A DNA stretch of 64,000 bases from assembly GCA_013339895.1 (NCBI GenBank), contig JABACO010000004.1, positions 6,769,582 to 6,833,581 on the forward strand. Reading direction: 5' to 3'. This document shows, in pieces, positions 31,435-42,492 of this stretch. Position 1 is the first letter of the stretch. Each line of letters begins with the position of its first letter. The notes below the pieces were generated by a model, which saw only the letters and a list, made by a program, of their open reading frames with translations, made no database searches and had not been told where the DNA came from. Made by a program: the position numbers and the translations under genes. The DNA is from Ephydatia muelleri. Lineage: Eukaryota; Porifera; Demospongiae; Spongillida; Spongillidae.

Positions 31435-34333
31435 ATTGTTACATCTTCTGCCTGTGTTACACTTGATTATGCTCGCGTTCTGTGCATTGTGGCGAATAAT
31501 TTAATCCAAAGATATTATTTTTGTGCATCCGGTTTACTTTTGATTGGAAGTCTATACATCGTAATCACTGCAGTATAGAGGGCAGGAGGGCCCTTCATGT
31601 AATGCCCCTCCCCTTTCTATAATACTATTACTTGGTACGGAGATGGGGTTGTTGTCAAGTTTAACCCCGCCTTGAGATACTGCAAAGTGATGGCGTCGAT
31701 CATTGCTCACAAGTCACAACGGCATGGGGTTTATGAAGTCGACTAGTCCTCTAAACGCCTCTGCAAGTTTCCCCTTTCAACGTTACATTTGTAAGGACAG
31801 ATGCTCGATCAGTTCTGTCCTTTTCTTATACATGAAGCTTGCATTTGCATGGTTTTGTAGCACATTCCTTCCTGCCCATGGTACCTTTCACTAAGACTTA
31901 GTAATCCACCATTTGCAATCTCTTTCACTTTGTTGCGCATTTTCATTTGTGTCTATTAAAAGGCAATACGCAGTCGAGTGATACTCCTTTTGGTAATGCA
32001 GACAGTGGTCTTACATCTTCAGACATGACATATTCTGCAGGACGTGGCCCTCATGCATGCATTAGCAAGCACAAAGACCTGTTACTGTCTTTATTTATAA
32101 TACGAATATGTGGCAAATTTTTATTGTGAATCGCGCTACCGAATCGCTTGTGGAAACATTGGAGCAAAAAAACGCGTAAGTATTTGTAAAAAGCTAGAGG
32201 AAGGATTGGTGGGAAGTGGACGATGGAGCTGATTTGGTGTCCGTGTTTTTGCTACCCGATCCGAAAAAGGATTTCCTTTTCATTGGAGTTTGAAAGTTTA
32301 AGTACTACTCGTGGTTTGTTCTCATACTATAGAGACAATATAGTAGCAGGATTGGAAGTTGACGCACTTAAATACTTAGCTAGCGTATCCTTGGCAGTGG
32401 CGTCTATGGGGAGGGGGGGGGGGGGGGGGGGGGCTTAAAGTTTTTATCGTAACTAGAACACACCTAAGAATTGTTTTCTACGGCTAATACTGTAGCACTA
32501 ATATATCATCTGTTTGTTTATGGCAATGTAGAATTTTCCTGCATGGGTTATGGTGGATCTCAGATAGGGATTAAGCCTTCTCAATGTGGAGAAGGAAGTA
32601 CCTTTCAGCTCTTCCTGGATAATTAATATTCACAATATCTATGAGTGTCCTAACGTTAGTGACACTCTTCAAGCTGGAAAATGCGAGTGATGTTTGTCTC
32701 ATTTCAGCTACAAGATCCGCTAGCTAGCATGTCCATCTGCCAAACAACTTTTTCCCGTCAATATCCTTCTTGTAGAATTCGAGCAGAGTTGATGCTGTAC
32801 TTGACTGTGTAGCGCATCCTGAATTTGGAAATGCATTTGAATTTGAAGAGACAAGTGATGCAGAAGTGTTCTTATACAGATACAATAGGTAAACTCATCT
32901 ATAAAGGTGCCGTGGCAATGGTTGGCGCATCTGTGCTGGATGGTACACGATCCGTGGAAATCTCAGATTTGGTCACACACGACTTATTCGCAAAAAGGAG
33001 TTATTGCGACGCTTCATGCTCAAACGGTGGGCACCACATCGCGGAAAAAGTACTGTGCATAAATTAGTTATGCAAAACGTGTGGGGTGGGGGGTAGATAC
33101 TTCCCCTCCCCCCCCCTCCCACCTTGAAATCTCGGGGGGAGGGTGAGAACCCTCCCATGCCCCCCCCCCCCCCCCCCCTCCCCCTGTTTTGATGCATATG
33201 CTAGATAGATATGCTGGAAAAACAAGAGCTATGAATTGCATGTAGGCTAATATAAAAAGTATGCATTAGTCAAATCAGTATTGATAGTGCTATTTGTTGA
33301 TCACTTTGCTGTAATGTTTTAGCTTACTGTTTAAGAGATTCAAGAGAAAATCCAATGGCCCTTCGCCAAATATGCACCTCTTTTCACCAATTCAGAGGTG
33401 TGATTACCTCGGATGTCCCATGCACGCATAGGTATGTGATCCACTTCCAATCCCTTACTGCATGTGTTATCTCTGATCATACCATTTGTCAGCCATGCAT
33501 TTGGATCATGGGTGTGATATTCCCAACCATACGCTCTCTCTGAGACGACACATAGTAACCTCTTGCGTGACACGAAGTACCATCTACATGCTGGGTGTGC
33601 TTTCGAGGTCACATGTGGTCATAGGTTATTAACCGATTATACGCAGAAGATGCAAATTTGCGTCCACTCAGCTCTGGCGGTACAGCATGTACTCGGACAG
33701 TACTCCACGACATTTCCAGTGGTTATAGACGGCCGTAAACGTGTCATTGCTACCAACAGGTTAGTTCAATAGCTATATCATACAGTCTTCATGTAGTGGG
33801 AGGGATGCAGCGCGTGATAAGGTCTGATACTGCATACTCAGCGCACATACACGGCTATCAACACATTACTATATACGTACATTCATCGTTTGCTAACAAC
33901 GCATCCCTAAGTACACTCAGCGTACAGCCATGTATGCACCCACACACAACACCAAGTCCACTCAGCGTACAGTATACGCTCTACCATGCAGCTACCTACA
34001 TAACTACATACAATACTAAGGATCGTCTCTGGTTCAAAAGCGTTCACGTCGATCACAACTGCATTGCCAGACGCTCATTACGTATTCTGACGCGTAATTG
34101 CAAACGTCCGTTAATTTTCCGCGCACGCGCTCGTTGAAATGTATGGAGTTTGATCAGCCTTGGGGGTTATTGTGGTGTTATTTTCTTTTTGCTGTTGACA
34201 ATACACCATTGGGACCCCTCTTATGTGTGCACCATTGGGACCCCTCTTATATGTGCATATAATGTACAGTCAGGTCACTGATGGAGTCAGTATGTTGTTC
34301 TCGGTCCCGTCGCAATAGATCATTCCCGTCGAC
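31435..34333. other. No gene recognised; G/C homopolymers
   Basis: Short frames without domains. G runs lie at about 32409-32435 and C runs at about 33100-33185. At 32397 a 'cagtggcgtctatggg' segment resembles one terminus of the hAT-like element at 34342. At 32149 'tggaaacattggagc' followed by GTAAGT echoes block B. Confidence 0.4.
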
Positions 34334-34341
34334 TTGCACTA

Positions 34342-34656
34342 CAGTGGCGTAGCGTGAGTGTTGTGCGCCCGGGGACATAATGCACTACTGGCGCCCGCGG
34401 GGGGGGGGGGGGGTGCTGTCGGCTTCTGGCCCGGAGGGGAGGGGGGGGGGGGGGGTACCTAGCGGAAAAGAGGGAAGGGGAGGAGCCTTATATTATATGA
34501 ACGGGTTTACAATTGCCCCCGGTATCCGCCCATGCGTTTGTGAGTTGTCGTTGACGCGATAATTAATTATCTCTCGTCTATTTCGGCGCCCCCTCAACCC
34601 TGCGCCCGGGGACATATGTCTCCCCCTGCCCCCCCCCCCCCCCCGCTACGCCACTG
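34342..34656. mobile_element. hAT-like MITE
   Basis: Termini CAGTGGCGTAGCG and CGCTACGCCACTG are 13 bp perfect inverted repeats. They are flanked by TTGCACTA (34334-34341) and CTGCACTA (34657-34664), an 8 bp target duplication with one mismatch. CAGNG termini and 8 bp duplications are hAT hallmarks. The interior has long G and C runs and two direct copies of GCGCCCGGGGACATA. No transposase. Confidence 0.8.
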
Positions 34657-34839
34657 CTGCACTATTTGTCCTTTATAAGTATTAAATGCATATATTGATT
34701 TTTCCAGAATTCAGGGAGATCAAAGGCATTGTCTTATATCGTTCTGAACTTTAATACAAATTTTTAGTCCTCATTTAGTAGTGTCCACATTCAAGTAACT
34801 GCATTTATATAGATAAGTATAGAAATCTCAAACAAAGTA

Positions 34840-35090
34840 GAGGCGTATGTATTTCAGTTGCATTGTAAGGGTTAAACATGTACTGTGTCATTGTCATTCT
34901 TAGGCGGTGCATTTCGATCATGGACGTCGTTTTGATCATTGCATCACGTACATGTACACCCAATGCCCTCCGGATGACGAGGGAGGGGGACACACGATGC
35001 ATAGAGATAAGGTTCCCTCTCACATGTACCATAAGATGTGCACGTACCAGCGTGATGCGACGACACTGTATTCGCTTACGACTGCTTTAC
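34840..35090 (+). repeat. Copy of the block F core joined to a block G fragment
   Basis: Matches 10480-10740 and 53720-53990. At about 35088 it switches to 'ctttactccctcaccca' of block G (54896 onward), a junction not present in the other copies. Confidence 0.7.
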
Positions 35091-35149
35091 TCCCTCACCC
35101 AGTGAAGGTGGCATATTGTCACAACAAAGAGCTGAGGAGGCTAGCCAAG

Positions 35150-35878
35150 TTACATGCTCTCTCATGATTCCATGGGCTGGCAGGGTTGCAGCAATTGGGT
35201 GGGTTATCCTTAGTTAAGCCCACCATGGAAGGATTGAAGCGAATGTTGGCTAAGCCCAAGGTTCAGAAGGAACCTGTGATGGCCAATATATTGAAGGCCA
35301 TGGTGGAGGCCACTGGACCAGAGCCACCTTTGTCTGATGTCAGGTTGCTGGCTGTTTGTTTGGTGGCATTTGCTGGTTTTCTGCATGCAATGAGCTAATA
35401 AAGCTAAAATGTTATGATATCACCTTCAATGCTGAAGGCATTGTGATCAATGTGCAGTCCAGTAAGACGGACCAATACCGGGTGTGTATATCCTTAGTCA
35501 CTGCACACACTGTGTCAGAAACATGCCGTGAGCATGATGGAAAGATATTTTCATATGGGGAAGTTAGATCCCACGGTATGCTGTTTCGGGCAATAGTACT
35601 GACAAAGGAAGGAGAGAGTTTGCATAATGCTGGTGGCCTTCAGTTACTCTAGGCTAAGGGAGCTATTGCTGGATAAGATAGCAAAGCTTGGGTTTGACCC
35701 TGCATTGTTTGGTATGCATAGCCTTCCTGCAGGGGGTGCCATAGCGGCAGCCAATGCTGGTGTGCAGGATACGTTATTTAAGCGGCATGGTTGCTGGAAA
35801 TCAGAATCTGCCAAAGATGGGTATGGGAAGGATTCAGCCCAGAGATGGTTGGAGTTCTCAAAAGACCTAGGCATATAA
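35150..35878 (+). pseudogene. Decayed DIRS-type tyrosine recombinase
   Basis: Three successive plus-strand frames parallel the recombinase at 42493-43548: AKPKVQKEPVMANILKAMVE, then NVQSSKTDQYRV, then LGFDPALFGMHSL to a stop after KDLGI. The HxxR box reads HSLP, so a catalytic Arg is lost, while the C-terminal SAKDGYGKDS keeps the Tyr expected of the nucleophile. A premature stop follows the first R-box region (FLHAMS). Non-functional. Confidence 0.8.
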
Positions 35879-36110
35879 CTCGACCTTTTCTTTGTACATC
35901 TACAAAGAAAAGGTGTACATCTATGTGGTTGTGTGTTTGTTTGTTGCAGGAGTGCACAATGGCACTAAACCTATTTGGTATCGGTTGTGAGATAGTGCTG
36001 TACTAAATGCAACAACTGATGCCTTTTTTTCAAGTGTGATAGTACAAGTGCTTTCTTGAAATAAACTCTTTACACATTAAAAAGTAGTATGAACAGACAT
36101 CCATGGCATG
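35879..36110 (+). other. 3' flank of the recombinase relic
   Basis: 'aactcgaccttttctttgta' and the following 'ggcactaaacctatttggta' recur after the recombinase relics at 55860 and 56238. AATAAA occurs at about 36060. It is a shared element 3' region. Confidence 0.6.
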
Positions 36111-36734
36111 CTATGATGGATCATGAAAAGCAATAAATTCCTTTATGTGTGAGGGCAGAATAGTTAGAGTCCTGTAAGGTATTCCTGCACACACAATCTT
36201 CTTAGCAGCCAAGCAAGACAAGCACATTAGGGTGGCTGGATGGAAAGGCACACACGCTCCACTGTGGTCCACAGCATCCCTATGGGCACCATGTTCCACA
36301 AATGGAGACACCATGCTCTCCCACCTGGAGATACCCAGGGTCTTTGCCACCTGGTATGCATGATGAATGGGCCACTTCTCGCTGGGGTCGGGTTGGTTGA
36401 TGACACTAGCCGCACCCCACGTGAGGATGTGGGAAGCAAAGTGGGAGAAGGGAGTGATGCCTGCCTTGGTCAGTTTTGCCATGACCTGGTGTGACAGCAT
36501 GAAGTGGAGAAGGGTCACTCCTGGGGAGACATGGAGGTTTCCAGAGTTGCCAAGTCGCTGGAAGTCACTCGTGTCATGGCAGCCGAGGTTGCTGTGCCAA
36601 TCGTACAACAAGAGCAGCATGTCATGGACAGTGGTAGATACCTGACTAAGTGTGTGTTTGCACTGCATCTTGACTGTCCATGCACATCCAACACTGCTTC
36701 TAGAAGTGCTGGATAGCAGCTTATCTTGTGCCAT
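36111..36734 (-). CDS. FEM1-like C-terminal fragment (ankyrin plus VHL-box)
   Basis: An intact 207-codon minus-strand frame. Residues about 130-175 have an ankyrin-like FVEHGAHRDAVDHSG. They are followed by a terminal CLAAKKIVCAGIPY and LPSHIKEFIAFH segment, which resembles the FEM1 C-terminal pattern (CLAARAI...I-Y...P..LE.F...H) that binds elongin B/C and CUL2. FEM1 proteins are substrate receptors of CUL2 ubiquitin ligases and are normally over 600 residues. Here the seven N-terminal ankyrin repeats and TPR region are missing. A stop codon lies in frame five codons upstream of the ATG, so this is either a last exon or a truncated duplicate. No upstream exon was recognised to 37.7 kb. Confidence 0.55.
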   Translation of the reverse strand: MAQDKLLSSTSRSSVGCAWTVKMQCKHTLSQVSTTVHDMLLLLYDWHSNLGCHDTSDFQRLGNSGNLHVSPGVTLLHFMLSHQVMAKLTKAGITPFSHFASHILTWGAASVINQPDPSEKWPIHHAYQVAKTLGISRWESMVSPFVEHGAHRDAVDHSGACVPFHPATLMCLSCLAAKKIVCAGIPYRTLTILPSHIKEFIAFHDPS

Positions 36735-37535
36735 GTGAGCAGAATGTTTCTACTTTCGAGCAGAGCCAGTATTTGAAGGAAGGCAGCATGTTTACATGCT
36801 AATTTTGATAACTTTACTAATTAATAAGTTAGTGTTCCATGTGATCCTGCCATGTGACTGCATGTGGGTTGTGTACTTGACTATGTATGTATGTGTGGCT
36901 TTCAAATCAAATAGTTGACTTTGCATCCAATCAGTGCCTATTCATTACATCATGGTGGTGTCCCCAGCCCCTTCCCTCATAGGTTGCCCCTGTGGGTGTG
37001 TGCAGTCCTAACAGGTAGCAAATGATGAGAATGAGTTGGGTCCATTTGACATTGGAAGTGCTGCCTGTTGCATCCTAGTCACATGCATGTAGGTGTCAAG
37101 CCAACAGCTGTGGGGCTTTAAAAAGGAGCTTAGTGAAGATGAGTGAAAGTGTCAGTTCCCCTCCTTGATGGAGGAGTGACTTTGCTGCACACCCTCACCC
37201 CTCTCCTTGTATTGTCTCCCTCATCATCTCCTCTACACACAGTTCCATTCCTATAGTGTGTCACCATAAAGGTGTGTCATATGTGATACATGGATAACTG
37301 CACAATGCAGAACTGCTGGTAGATGTCACCATATTGCAGAGCAGTCATGTACAGATGGAGGGTGTGTGAGGGTGCATGTGTACGAAGGAGGTGTGGATGG
37401 TGTCAATTATGAAATGTCAGAGGGAACCCTTCACCCTGTGGTATCATATTGAGAGAAGGGAAGGGGGACTGGGAGGCTTTTTGCTGCTTTTCCTTGCCCC
37501 TCCCCTACCCCCTCCCCTCCATTATGTCTCTTCTT
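36735..37535. other. No gene recognised
   Basis: Contains 'ggtggtgtccccagcccctt' and the 'gggtgtgtgcagtcctaaca' segment shared with block E (8674 and 52060), so fragments of the duplicated segment reach here. Confidence 0.45.
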
Positions 37536-38170
37536 GCTGCTCCAGTATGTGTCATGTTGTAATGGAGAACTACATGCACGTGTACATCATGCCATGCACT
37601 TCGGACCCTAGACAGTAGTTCCAGACTGACTGGCTCCCTTCTAGTGTATATAAAAAGCATAGGATTTCAAGTGACTGGAGGCGATAGTTTTGTAGTGCTG
37701 CTTGATTTCATATATTCCTTTGGCTGCTGCCTGTATCCTCGTCTATTATTACAATGCTATAATTGTGGTACAGATGTTTGATGAGGGCACCATATTCTCT
37801 GTGAGTGGTGTAATATATCTCCCTCACTCCCTCCCTCATGTATCCTTAGTGTTCAGGTGTACATTTACCTTGTCAATGAATAGCTGCCCCATGTGCTCAT
37901 GTCCAGTGCATGTAAGCAAATCACATTTGTGGTTGTTCCTCCTTGATGATGTGAAGCAAGCACCCACCTCCTCCCCTCCACCTTCAGCAGCCATCATCCC
38001 CACCTCTACACTGTGGAGGAGGACTGTGCCCCGGCCAAGGGGGAAGAGGACATCCTCTACCTCCACACAGGACAGGATCAAGGTCAGAAACAGGCAAACC
38101 AAGACTCTCTGCCTCCCTCCCCCATCCCTTTCCTGTTCACTAGAAAGGTACCAGTGTTATAAAAGATGAT
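37536..38170 (+). repeat. Diverged block G relative with exon-like segments
   Basis: 'tgatgagggcaccatattct' parallels the exon-like core at 11320 and 54665. At 38015-38085 an open stretch (EEDCAPAKGEEDILYLHTGQ) shares its second half with 55115-55160. These look like relics of one duplicated multi-exon gene that I cannot identify. Confidence 0.4.
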
Positions 38171-38329
38171 CTATTTTATATGTATGTTCGATGAGAGTAT
38201 CCAAATGCCACTAACTTGCCCTCTGTGTGTCCACCCTGACAGTTCTAGTGTGAAAGAGAGTGTGCACCATAAAATGATTCCCTGATCATGTAACTTGTTA
38301 ATAATTGTTCATCAACTAAATATGGTCAC

Positions 38330-38530
38330 AACTAGGCATGTGTTTGTGTATGTGTGACTGTGTGGGTGTTTGTGTGTGTATGTATGTGTATGTGCATGCA
38401 TGTATGTGTGTATGTTACATTGTATGTGTGTGTGAGACTGGTTGTGTGTGTATGTGCACGTGACTGTATGTGTGACTGTGGTTGTGTGTGTGACTGTTTG
38501 TAGTTGTGTGTGTGTTTATGTGTGTGTGGC
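38330..38530 (+). repeat. TG-rich imperfect microsatellite
   Basis: Irregular TG/TATG repeats across about 200 bp. Confidence 0.8.
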
Positions 38531-38844
38531 AGACTGGAGAGCAGCTGGTTAAAGTTCACGTGGGTTGTGTGTGTTCATTTAAAAGATGATCATTTAAATT
38601 GAAATTTCTTTATTCATCAAAATGACTTTATGGATTTATAATGAGATAGTTAGGCAAATACGTATTTAAATACTAGTACCTTTAATCGATGGAAAGATAA
38701 AATCAACTAAAGATAAAATCAACTACTTTCTAATTAATTAATGTGATCACATAACATAATGTACAAGACCTTTAATTCATTGGAAGATTTATAATTTAAG
38801 TTAGAAGATTATTAAGTGCGATTTGCTTTGATTCTCTTACCTTT

Positions 38845-39256
38845 CTTTTCTTTTTTGATTTTTCATCACCTTCTTCTGGCCCTTCAACGTCTGAGGGACC
38901 ATCACCTTCATTTGACCCTTCCACATCTGAAGTCCATCATCTACTTCTGGCCCTTCAACGTCTGAAGGCCATCACCTTCTTCTGGCCATTCAACATCTGA
39001 GGGACCATCACCTTCTTCTGACCCTTCCACATCTGAAGTCCATCATCATCTTCTGGCCCTTCAACATCTGAAGTCCATCATCTTCTTCTGGCCCTTCAAC
39101 ATCTGAGGGACCATCACCTTCTTCTGGCCCTACAACATCTGAGGGACCATCACCTTCTTCTGGCCCTTCACCATCTGAGGGACCATCACCTTCTTCTGGC
39201 CCTACAACATCTGAGAGGCTATCACCTTCTTCTGGCCCTTCAACATCTGAGGTACC
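38845..39256 (-). repeat. 36 bp repeat encoding an acidic 12-residue unit, exon-like
   Basis: On the minus strand about eleven 36 bp units encode variants of SDVEGPEEGDGP. The array ends in GDEKSKKEKK followed directly by a GTAAGA donor (minus strand, near 38843). This suggests an acidic-repeat exon. Units near 38930, 39040 and 39075 are one base short ('ctgaagtccatcat'), so the frame is lost inside the array. It could be a decayed exon or a coding repeat with assembly errors. The protein family is not recognised. Confidence 0.5.
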
Positions 39257-39515
39257 ATTATTTTGCTTAGCCAATATAAAGGTCAACCATATGTAATAAA
39301 TGCACAGCGCTGTAGACAAGCTATGCAATACTCTTGATGCACATGTTCTAAAGATGAACATATCACAGCTGCACCATCCACATGGATTCCACAGGGCATT
39401 AAGACCTATTGAGGGAAGGGGAGGAGGGCAAATGAAATGGTACATACATGTACAACACACCTCAACATGTAAATTGTGAATAGGGTGGTTCCCAGTGGCA
39501 CTGGAATGCGTCTGT

Positions 39516-39574
<59 letters not shown>
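39516..39574 (+). repeat. (CA)n microsatellite
   Basis: An uninterrupted CA run of about 57 bp. Confidence 0.95.
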
Positions 39575-39578
<4 letters not shown>

Positions 39579-40195
39579 AACACACATACACAAACAGAAC
39601 ACACAGGTGCACACAAATTGGTGTTTTACCACAGGTACCCTATAAAAAGAAAGTAAAAGAAGACAGTGAGAGAGAAAGGGAGGAAGAGAGGGAGAATTGG
39701 AGGGAAGATTCCGTCCTGGTCAGGCCCTGTAGAATATGAATATATACTTTGTGGTCACATGTGGTAAAGGTTTGTAGTCCATCTGGAGTTGAATGACCTC
39801 AAATAATCTTAATCCCTCCTGCTACATATCTTTCCTCGATCCCCCATGATGCAAGTTGTACAGTACAGTAGCTCGTGTGTCTTTGTACGGTGCATGTACT
39901 CAGTAATCCAGGGTACTAAGTTATGCTCACTGGAAGCATTAACATATGAAGAAAAACCCATAAGGTCCCTCTGTGTTTGCCAGACCCAGGGGACTCTACA
40001 TGTCAGCTCATGGTTAGCCTTGTGTTGGTGACACCCAAGAGGCTGTGCTTTTCAGTTCAGTTCTTAACCCAAGGTCCTATTTTATTGGCCATACCTACAG
40101 GGCTCTATATATGGCTGACCCCATCATGTTCCTTTGTGTTGGACACACTCAGGAAAGTTTATACAGTGTGCAAAGTGTGCTATATGATGCCGAAG
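39575..40195. other. No confirmed gene; one exon-like segment
   Basis: At 39634-39739 an acceptor-like 'ttttaccacag' precedes a highly charged open segment (KKKVKEDSEREREEERENW) ending in TGA. It might be a terminal exon, but no partner exon was found. The rest is featureless. Confidence 0.3.
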
Positions 40196-41394
40196 GCACC
40201 CTCTTATGAGGCCAAAAGATTGTGAAAAGCTCAGGATAAGAAATGTGTGTTTTTTGTCAGAATGTGGGTGAATAGTTGACCTAGTTCGAGTGCCTTCGGT
40301 GTATGTACCCTACACTCTAAACCTTAATTAATGGCCTTCCCCTAGTCCTAGTGATAGCTTGTAAGCTATACTTAGTCTCTAAATCTTATCTAGGTCACTC
40401 TCTGTTAGCCAGGTTTAACTAAATTCAGCTTGAAGTCTCGTTAAGATATGAGATCCACGATGGGTGATCAGAACATAAAATGCTGACCTAATTAAAGTAT
40501 TCCACCTGCTATAAATCTTGATTCATGATGGAGTTTTCACTTGCGGCAACAGATTCTGGTTCACTATATACCAGTGCATTTCACAGTGATGAATACATAT
40601 TTTTTACCTTAAATCTGTCGGTTCCTGGAGGATATATACTCAGATGGACATTAGTGCCCATTACTATTAAAAATGACGGCCAATGCCATATATATATGGG
40701 TTATAACAAAAAGATGAGACTAACAAAGTCACCAATGTTGTAATAAATTTTCAGACTCTAAGATTTCGTTGCTTTTGTCCATGTGTAGAATGACAAAATA
40801 CGTCATCTGTTTTCTGGAATAAAGGCTATTTAATAGATAGCAAAAAGCATACTGAACCAGCTAAGTACAACTTGAATATAAAGGGCAAAGCTTCTAAAAC
40901 GAAATTGACATTGTCAATTCATGTATGTGTTGTGCTGTTCCTATCATCCTGACCCAAATAATGCCTCTCAGATTGCAGGAAATATGTAAATTGGCTTCTG
41001 GGGGAGGGCAGAGGACTGGTTGCCCCTCTCCCTCCAACCCTCCCCCTACTCTCTGCTGGACTGACCACTCTTCAATTGCTTACAACAGGCCTGTCTGTGG
41101 TACGGCCTTGCCACTGTGTTAAACCTTGCTTCTGAATGAGCAGTTTACTGTACTAGGCCAAGCCAAGCCTGGCAATACATCGGTCACACTGGCATACATA
41201 CGCTGGGGCATATGATTAGAGTGTGTTAGAGGTGGGGGGGGGGGGGGAGGGAGACAAAGTTGTGTGCATGCAGCTATATATACATAGAGCCATTTGCATG
41301 TGTGTGTGGTAGAGATTTTCAGATCTTATACTTGTAGGCTTTTCTAAGAGTGACTGCATGCAGTGACCTTTTGCTGAGCTGGTTACGTGTGTAA
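40196..41394 (+). repeat. Duplicated block I, copy 3 upstream part
   Basis: Partners are 11985-12300, 13220-13680 and 14131-14350. It includes 'gcctctcagattgcaggaaa' and a G run at 41234-41248. It leads directly into block B. Confidence 0.7.
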
Positions 41395-42366
41395 GGCTGA
41401 TAAACACAAGTACGGTTGAATTACACTGGTGTAAGAGGCATTAAAAAATTCGTTGCTCTTATTTAGTTTAACAGTTTAATTAAAGGAGAAACAATAACAT
41501 AAAATGTACTTAAAATTACATATTTTAATAAAGTCATTTTTCAAAGCATTCACGTGATCGCGCGACCTCGAAGTTGTACAGAAGTAAACTGCTCAACACA
41601 TGGAAATGTTGGAGCCAAAGATGAGGTAAACCATTATTGTTTTAACTGGGTGGGGAAAAAATTATGAAGTGTATTGTCCTAGCTAGTGTTTCTCACAGTG
41701 CGAGTGCATTTCAGTTGCGTTGTAAGGGTTAAACACATACTGTTCATGGCTTGTGTCATTGTCATTCTTAGGCGGTGCATTTGGATCATGGATGTGATTT
41801 TCTAATGCATTTGAACATTACACTGTACTACATGTGTACGCACGTTTACACCCAACGCTCTCCGGGTGACGAGGGAAGGGAGAGCGACATAAGGTGCATC
41901 CCTCTTACATGTACCATAGATATGCATGTACCAGCGTGACGCGACATACCATGCATGTGTACATGCAGGGCTGCGTGGTTGTCGACACTGTATTCGCGTA
42001 AGATCGATCGCGCGACGCTATCACACCTTGAGCTGCATGTAGAAGTAGCGGAGAAAATACGGTATAATCTCTGGATGTAGTAGGCGATGGATACACATAG
42101 TGTATTAGCTGCAGGTCTACTCATGCTCCTTTGCCTGTCTCGCCATACCCCCAATTCAAGGTTAATAATACATCAGACAACAACACATGTGCACAATGTA
42201 TTCGTACAATGTGCTCTCCTCACTGCAAACGTAATCATCGGGCACATCAAATATGCCTATAGACCTTTTGCAGTGACATCCCGGGAACGTTCAAAACAAT
42301 GTTTACTGGGGGACAAATTGTGCGGTAATTCGAAGTTATGATGTAATTCAACATGAACTATGACTA
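41395..42366 (+). repeat. Duplicated blocks B and C (left part), copy 3
   Basis: Partner of 2230-3195. The match with copy 1 ends at 'gactatat' (42362-42369), where the DIRS element begins. Confidence 0.8.
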
Positions 42367-42492
42367 TATAAACTCCCGCCGCATGCCCCCTTCCATGGCT
42401 ACTGCTACCCACCCTACCCAATGACCATCATTGGTGCCAGCGTCACTTGATGCACGCCACAAACATAGACACACAAAGGACAGGGCACGCCG

